From contig CAYNQF010000074.1 of assembly GCA_964399265.1 (NCBI GenBank), forward strand, positions 1 to 12,107: 12,107 nucleotides of DNA. The letters run 5' to 3'. Below, piece after piece: positions 7,360-12,107 of this stretch. The stretch comes from WJLY01 sp964399265 (GTDB lineage Bacteria > Joyebacterota > Joyebacteria > Joyebacterales > Joyebacteraceae). The notes beneath the pieces are model-generated. The model ran no database searches and was not told the origin of the DNA. It was given only the letters and a program-made list of their open reading frames with translations. The first letter of the stretch is position 1, and each line of letters begins with the position of its first letter. The translations under genes were made by a program, and so were the position numbers.

Positions 7360-8232
7360 ATGAAGAGAGCCATTCTTGCTGCAAGCGTCGTTGTCCTGCT
7401 TGTCGGGACGGCCGGCGCCAACTTCCTCGAGGTTGAGGTCGGAGCCCGGCCGATGGGGATGGGAGGGGCGTTCGTCGCCATCGCCGACGACGTGACGGCG
7501 CTTCACTGGAATCCCGCCGGACTCGCCGACCTCGACGGCGTGCAGGTCTTCGGAATGAGGACGAGCGTGTACAGCGTCGAAGGCCTCTCCGAGGACTCGG
7601 CCATGGCGGGCTACGGGATGGGAAGGCGGGGATTCGCGGTGGGGTGGCTCCGGACGGCCGCTACGGACCTGTACAGTGAGGACACGCTGGTGGCCGGCTA
7701 CGGGATGAAGACGCCTCTGGACGGGCTCTCGGCGGGCCTGTCGGTGAAGCGTTACTCCATCGACGCCCCGGGCTACGAGTACTACAACGACCCCGGCTAC
7801 GACTCGTCGGGCGACGCCGCGTTCTCGGGCGACGTTGGCGTCCTCTACAGGCGCGGCCAATGGTCCGCCGGCGCTACCTACAGGAACATCGGCGAGCCCG
7901 AACTGCAGCTCATCTCGAGCACCACCGATCCCGACCGCATAGTGAGCGAACTCAGGTTGGGAGGCTCGTACGTCTTCCGAGAGGTCATGACCATGACCGT
8001 CGAGTGGCGCGCGTCAAGAGAAGTGCCGTCCTACTACGACAACAGGAGCAGTCTCAACCTCGGGACCGAGGTGTGGTTCTACGATGTCTTCGCCTTGAGG
8101 GCGGGGATGAACAGGGACAGGATCACCGCGGGCTTGGGCCTCAAGGCCGACCCCGTCAGGATAGACGTCGCGCTTCTCTCAGAGCGCAGGATCGGAAGCC
8201 TCTACAGGCTGTCCGCGATCCTCACGTGGTAG
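7360..8232 (+). CDS. PorV/PorQ-family outer-membrane protein
   Basis: This 290-residue protein has a signal peptide (about 1-20, ending GTAGA) followed at once by VGARPMGMGGAFVAIADDV and then HWNPAGLADLDG (27-60), the signature of the PorV/PorQ family. These proteins form a FadL-like outer-membrane barrel; PorV shuttles cargo with type IX secretion signals to its attachment machinery. The rest is alternating beta-strand-like sequence with many Gly and aromatic residues, ending in an amphipathic strand with a terminal Trp (SAILTW), as usual for outer-membrane barrels. It starts 15 bases after the large secreted protein, with AGAGGA (7346-7351) as ribosome binding site, so the two are almost certainly co-transcribed. 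The neighbour's FlgD/T9SS-like C-terminus makes a dedicated export or anchoring role plausible. Many FCB-type genomes carry several PorV/PorQ copies, and this one cannot be assigned to PorV itself. Confidence 0.85.
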   Translation: MKRAILAASVVVLLVGTAGANFLEVEVGARPMGMGGAFVAIADDVTALHWNPAGLADLDGVQVFGMRTSVYSVEGLSEDSAMAGYGMGRRGFAVGWLRTAATDLYSEDTLVAGYGMKTPLDGLSAGLSVKRYSIDAPGYEYYNDPGYDSSGDAAFSGDVGVLYRRGQWSAGATYRNIGEPELQLISSTTDPDRIVSELRLGGSYVFREVMTMTVEWRASREVPSYYDNRSSLNLGTEVWFYDVFALRAGMNRDRITAGLGLKADPVRIDVALLSERRIGSLYRLSAILTW

Positions 8233-8290
8233 CGGAGCCGAACCCGGGCGGCGCTCGAGGCGCAGGAGCCCTCAAGACAAGGAGCATTAA

Positions 8291-9865
8291 GTGATCCGAA
8301 CGAGCAGGGAGTGGTCGATCAGGAGGGGAGCGGTCTTCCTTGCCGTCCTTCTGCTGACGGCGGTCGTGGGCGACGCCGCGGCCGTCACCACGCTCGAGGG
8401 CTACTCCGAGCTCATGTCGGAGCTCCGCTCGAGCGGCGGAGGAGACCCGAGTTGGGAGCTCAGCAATCCGAAGCTGTACGCGGAGCTGCGGCTCAAGACC
8501 AGCCCGTGGCAGGGCGTGGACAGCTTCCTCAAGATCTCGGCCGAGTCGAATCGCCTCGACGACTACATGAAGGACACGAAGTTCTTCTTCCGCGAGGCGC
8601 ACATGCACTACCGGGCGACGAACTTCGAGACCTATCTGTTCAGCGGTCAGGACAGGTTCTGGCTGAACGAGCCGCTGCTCGAGATAGTGAACTCGGGCGT
8701 TGTGAAGAACGACAACTACGGTCCGAGGGCGCAGGGCATACGCGTGGACTTCTGGGGTCTCAAGGGTTTCACCGGCGCGGCGTTCGTGAGCGAGCGCAGC
8801 GACTACCTGTCTAGCAACTGGGAGGCGCTGAGCGCGGCCGAGCAGGCCGTTTATCCAGGCTCGGCCCCGGGTGACACGATCACCAGCAGCACCGACGATT
8901 ACAGGGCGGTGCGCGTCACCAGGAGCATGGTGAGTGACCACGTCTACCTAGGCGGGACGTACGCGCGCAAGGACTACAACACGACACCGTACATCGGAGA
9001 GAGACAGGACTTCGACGAGATGTCGGCCGTCGATGCCGAATTCGCCATGGGCGAGCTGGTTCCGGTCCTGCAGCAGTTCGGGCGTGTGACGTGGGTGACC
9101 GAGGTCGGAGCCAACACGTCCGGGCACCTGTGGGACAGCCCGGACCCGGCACGGTACGGGTTCAAGACCGAGGTTCGCGACGTGAGAGTCGGGCCGTTCA
9201 GGGTGCTGGGCAACTTCGAGGAGTACGGGAAGGACTTCTACACGGTCGGGCTGTCCTCGGGCGACAAGAACAACCTGAACGACTACACGCAATACTACGG
9301 CGAGGCGCACTACCGCGTTCCCACCAAGGCCATCAACCTGAAGGGTTGGAGGCGTCACGCGGCGCCCAACCATCCTGGGGTGACGAGTTACTCCAACTCC
9401 GTCGGCACGATCAACGAATGGGGAACGGAGGCGTACGTCGAGTTCGTCAACGGGTTCACGGGACGGACGGAGTACAAGATCTACGAGGACAACAACGGCA
9501 CGTGGCCCAACCTGTTCGTGGAGGTCACCGGTGAGAACCGGTTGGTCAAGCTGCGCACTCAATACCGCATCAAGGACATCGACTCCGTCTATCAGCTCAA
9601 GGCCTACGGTTTCGAGGCCAACGTGAACCTCTCCGACAGCTGGAAGTTCTACGCGAGAGTTCTGAACGTCGATGAGAAGACCGAATCGAGACAGACGGCA
9701 TACGCCCAGCTCAGGTATCTGGGATGGGGCGGAGCCGAGTTCTATGTGGAGTTCGGGAATCCGGACCAGAGCAACGATCTGGTCAACGACGGCGACTTCG
9801 TAGAGCACGGTAGCGGCGCGACGACGGAACAGGTCTTCAAGGCCTATCTGAAGATCTACTACTAG
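8291..9865 (+). CDS. outer-membrane beta-barrel protein, paralog-like to the barrel of the next gene
   Basis: This 524-residue protein starts at GTG 8291, six bases after AAGGAG (8279-8284), 58 bases after the PorV-like gene. It has a basic N-terminus, a hydrophobic core and a signal-peptidase-like site near GDAAA-V (about residue 31). The mature part is rich in alternating polar and aromatic residues with Gly/Asn/Asp turns, has no long hydrophobic helix, and ends in VFKAYLKIYY, as expected for a barrel C-terminal strand. I do not recognise a named family. By eye, residues 117-160 (FSGQDRFWLNEPLLEIV ... PRAQGIRV ... WGLKGF) align with residues 213-269 of the next protein, and the C-terminal strands also resemble each other, so the two appear to be distant paralogs. 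A channel or surface receptor acting with the rest of the cassette is the likely role; the substrate is unknown. Confidence 0.7.
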   Translation: MIRTSREWSIRRGAVFLAVLLLTAVVGDAAAVTTLEGYSELMSELRSSGGGDPSWELSNPKLYAELRLKTSPWQGVDSFLKISAESNRLDDYMKDTKFFFREAHMHYRATNFETYLFSGQDRFWLNEPLLEIVNSGVVKNDNYGPRAQGIRVDFWGLKGFTGAAFVSERSDYLSSNWEALSAAEQAVYPGSAPGDTITSSTDDYRAVRVTRSMVSDHVYLGGTYARKDYNTTPYIGERQDFDEMSAVDAEFAMGELVPVLQQFGRVTWVTEVGANTSGHLWDSPDPARYGFKTEVRDVRVGPFRVLGNFEEYGKDFYTVGLSSGDKNNLNDYTQYYGEAHYRVPTKAINLKGWRRHAAPNHPGVTSYSNSVGTINEWGTEAYVEFVNGFTGRTEYKIYEDNNGTWPNLFVEVTGENRLVKLRTQYRIKDIDSVYQLKAYGFEANVNLSDSWKFYARVLNVDEKTESRQTAYAQLRYLGWGGAEFYVEFGNPDQSNDLVNDGDFVEHGSGATTEQVFKAYLKIYY

Positions 9866-9880
9866 GACGGAGAAGAGACC

Positions 9881-12022
9881 ATGAAGCACGGACGCTGTTC
9901 GGTACTCGCGATGGCCACCACGGCACTGCTCTTGCTGGGCGCGGGAGTCGCCCTGTCCGACGTGGCGGTCGTCGACGGAGGGATCGAGTTCAGCTACGAC
10001 GACCCTTACGCGGCGAGCGTCAACCTCGCGGGCAACTTCAACAACTGGAGCATGAACGCGGACGCGCTCACGCTGGGCGAGGACGGTGTGTGGAGGGTGG
10101 TGAAGGACCTTGCTCCCGGTTCCTATGAGTACAAGTTCGTCGTCAACGGCTCGGAGTGGGTCGCGGACCCCGGCAATCCGGTGGTCGTTGGTGACTACGG
10201 CAATTCCGGAGTGACCGTGAACGCGGACGGTAAGATAGCAGCCAGCGCGGGTACGGAGGCTATTTCGAACACGACCGTCAACTCGCGCGTGAAGCTCACC
10301 GGCTGGTATCGCGCCACCTACGACACTCAGTCGGACGTTCCGAGCGACCCAAGGTGGAGGCTGAATCGTCCCACCCACGAGTTCTACATTTCGGTAGACC
10401 CGACTGTGAACAAGCAGGTCTCCGGGGCGGCCATGCTGCACGTGTCGACAGGTTCCGGCGACATTACCCTGATCCACGCCGATCTCTACAGCGGGCACCT
10501 CAAGTTCGACGGCGGTCCCTTCAGCGTGATGGGTTGGGACAACGAGGAGGACGTGCAGTTCGACAATCCCCTCGAGTACGTGGGTCACTACGACCTGGTG
10601 GGGACCATACCGGAGGAGAACATCCCGTTCGGACGGGGCGCTCAGGGCGTCAACCTGAATACGCACCTGTGGGGCTTCGACCTCAAGGGGACCTATTCGA
10701 ACATCTACGACATGAGCATCTACAACAACCCGGCCATCTACGACAACACGGGCACCGACCTGCTGGCCGGCAGGCTCAAGCGGCCCGTCGGTCCGACGAC
10801 GCTCGGCGTAACCTACGCGGCGTACATGGACGGATGGTGGACCAGCTTCCAGGGCACGAACGAGAGTCCGCAGCTTTCCGAGTACATCGCGGAGAGCGGC
10901 TCCACGAGCGACTGGTTCGAGCTCTCCAACACCGAGAGACTCGTGAGCGCGGACGTCGACCTTCCTGTGATGTCCGGCAAGGTCGATCTCAAGGCCGAGT
11001 ACGGTCTCTACAGCTACAACGGCCTGTGGGACATGGGCAACCGCGAGAAGGTCGAGGGAGAGAGCTACTCCAACGGCGCCATCGACGTGCCGTTCGGCGA
11101 CACCGACGGCTGGGTCGCCCGCGGAGTCGTCGACGTGTTCTCACTGAAGCCTCTGGACCTCGAACTTGAGGTTACGAGATTCTCGCTGGACGGGATGTCC
11201 GCCGACGAGGAGTTCGTGTCGTTCTCGGGCCCGATCTGGTGGCAGGATTTCGGTCCCACCGTGCAGTCCGAGCAGTTCCCCGGCAGGGCGATCAGGCAGT
11301 ACACGCAGGTCACGTCCGCCGACTCGCCGCTCGTCGTGAACGTCTACGGGCCGCTGCCCGAGTTCAAGAGCTGGGACTACGAGTTCGAGGCGGGGTTCGG
11401 GTTGGGCATCTTCGATGTTCGCATGGAGTACGACTACTACACCTTCGAGGGCTCGTTCATAGACACGCTCGACTGGCTGATGGCCCCCGGCGACTTCGAC
11501 GGGTCGACCACGCGCATCGCCGGCATTACCTCGGCGGAGGTGCTTCCCGAGAGGCTGGAGGTCGGATTCGACTTCGAATCGCTGACGCACGACCTGAACA
11601 TGGGAGACGTTCTGGAGAGCGCCATAGGCTGGACCGAGCCCATCGACACCTTTGAGGCGATCCTCTCCGGCCGAGTCGCGATACACGATGACTGGAGCGT
11701 CCTCGCCAACGTCAGGCACATCACGTACAGGGACGTCCCGGTGGCCACCGCGGCGCGCGACTCCATCAGTTACGAGAACAAGAGCTACTTCGCTCCGTAC
11801 ATCGCGCTGGTGTACAGCCCCAGGCCCAACGTCGAGGTGCGTCTGGGATACGGCATCGATCCGATGAGCTACATCGACACCCCGGTCAAGGGCAGGCCCG
11901 ACGGCCGCGAGCGCTGGCGCTCTCAGTACCTCTGGGACCACAGTGACTACACCGTCCTGAACGCCGAGCAGGCCCTGCAGGATGCCCGTACGATCGGCGT
12001 GATGGCCGTCATCTCGTTCTAG
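9881..12022 (+). CDS. AMPK-beta/CBM48-type glycogen-binding domain fused to an outer-membrane beta-barrel
   Basis: This 713-residue protein has a signal peptide (about 1-26, GVALS-D), then an AMPK-beta/CBM48-type early-set domain at about 33-115: VNLAGNFNNWS (47-57), a strand with GVWRVV, LAPGSYEYKFVVNG (77-90) and SEWVADPGNP (91-100). W56, K85 and W93 sit where the sugar-contacting Trp, Lys and Trp of the AMPK-beta glycogen-binding domain lie (W100, K126 and W133 of beta1), and N108 may match its Asn150, so an alpha-1,4-glucan ligand is plausible. A Ser/Thr/Ala-rich linker leads to a long beta-rich part (about 133-713) with Tyr/Trp/Gly strands, ending GVMAVISF with terminal Phe, typical of an outer-membrane barrel. 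That part looks paralogous to the preceding protein. The start follows GGAG (9869-9872), 15 bases after the upstream stop. A domain N-terminal to a barrel normally faces the periplasm, so the glucan-binding domain may act after entry, unless it is threaded outward. Confidence 0.78.
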   Translation: MKHGRCSVLAMATTALLLLGAGVALSDVAVVDGGIEFSYDDPYAASVNLAGNFNNWSMNADALTLGEDGVWRVVKDLAPGSYEYKFVVNGSEWVADPGNPVVVGDYGNSGVTVNADGKIAASAGTEAISNTTVNSRVKLTGWYRATYDTQSDVPSDPRWRLNRPTHEFYISVDPTVNKQVSGAAMLHVSTGSGDITLIHADLYSGHLKFDGGPFSVMGWDNEEDVQFDNPLEYVGHYDLVGTIPEENIPFGRGAQGVNLNTHLWGFDLKGTYSNIYDMSIYNNPAIYDNTGTDLLAGRLKRPVGPTTLGVTYAAYMDGWWTSFQGTNESPQLSEYIAESGSTSDWFELSNTERLVSADVDLPVMSGKVDLKAEYGLYSYNGLWDMGNREKVEGESYSNGAIDVPFGDTDGWVARGVVDVFSLKPLDLELEVTRFSLDGMSADEEFVSFSGPIWWQDFGPTVQSEQFPGRAIRQYTQVTSADSPLVVNVYGPLPEFKSWDYEFEAGFGLGIFDVRMEYDYYTFEGSFIDTLDWLMAPGDFDGSTTRIAGITSAEVLPERLEVGFDFESLTHDLNMGDVLESAIGWTEPIDTFEAILSGRVAIHDDWSVLANVRHITYRDVPVATAARDSISYENKSYFAPYIALVYSPRPNVEVRLGYGIDPMSYIDTPVKGRPDGRERWRSQYLWDHSDYTVLNAEQALQDARTIGVMAVISF

Positions 12023-12024
12023 GT

Positions 12025-12065
12025 CGACGATGCGGCCAAGGCGATCACGCCCGGCCGTCGCGTCG
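12025..12065 (+). terminator. imperfect stem-loop after the cassette, without a T-run
   Basis: CGACG (12025-12029) pairs with CGTCG (12061-12065); GCGGCC (12032-12037) with GGCCGT (12053-12058, one G-T pair); and GGCG (12040-12043) with CGCC (12048-12051), around an ATCA loop. Two small internal loops separate the helices. No T-rich stretch follows, so this is not a canonical intrinsic terminator. It could pause polymerase, protect the 3' end of the cassette message or lower readthrough into the next gene. Confidence 0.4.
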
Positions 12066-12086
12066 TCACAGGGAGGCTTGACCAAG

Positions 12087-12107
12087 TTGAGACGCGAATC
12101 CTCTGTC
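12087..12107 (+). CDS. possible start of the next gene, partial
   Basis: TTG at 12087 opens an uninterrupted frame to the window end (MRRESSV), ten bases after GGGAGG (12071-12076). The arrangement, GGGAGG followed by a TTG and then Arg codons, resembles that of the first complete gene in the window. A second in-frame TTG at 12078 is too close to the ribosome binding site to be favoured. With seven codons visible, no function can be given and the call rests only on the ribosome binding site and spacing. Confidence 0.3.

Noticed and set aside
1..12107. CRISPR arrays, tRNA or rRNA genes, insertion sequences, phage genes
   Set aside because: No regularly spaced repeats, tRNA-like cloverleaf, rRNA core sequence, transposase or terminal inverted repeats were seen; the window is almost fully occupied by co-oriented host-type genes.

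Overview
The window looks like chromosomal DNA from a high-GC, diderm (Gram-negative) bacterium. Outer-membrane beta-barrels, a PorV/PorQ-type protein and a large secreted protein ending in a FlgD-Ig/T9SS-like domain suggest a lineage in or near the FCB superphylum (Eisenbacteria- or Krumholzibacteria-like). This lineage is inferred from protein style only; no rRNA or marker gene is present. All recognisable genes are on the plus strand. The largest non-coding gap is about 200 bases (1809-2010).

Region 1 (1-1808) is a short redox and housekeeping run. It holds the last 13 codons of a small protein ending in a CxxCIG-type tail (CD1871A-like), then a membrane polyferredoxin of the NapH/CcoG type, then, 31 bases later, a class III sirtuin (CobB-like NAD-dependent deacylase).

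Region 2 (1809-2010) is a gap with a possible promoter and a leader able to form several GC-rich helices, two of which cross in a pseudoknot arrangement next to the ribosome binding site of the next gene.

Region 3 (2011-12022) is a tightly spaced four-gene cell-envelope cassette: (i) a 1777-residue secreted modular protein with a CBM9/DOMON-like N-terminal domain, carboxypeptidase-regulatory-like and invasin/Ig-like repeats, a clear Glucodextran_C-type domain and a FlgD-Ig/T9SS-like C-terminus; (ii) a PorV/PorQ-family outer-membrane protein; (iii) a 524-residue outer-membrane beta-barrel; (iv) a 713-residue protein joining an AMPK-beta/CBM48-type glycogen-binding domain to a barrel that appears paralogous to (iii). 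No SusC/SusD, glycoside hydrolase or transporter is visible. I propose that the cassette captures or admits an alpha-glucan at the outer membrane, with the PorV-like protein helping to export or tether the large protein. This is inference from domain content and gene order. The window ends after an imperfect hairpin with the probable first codons of another gene.
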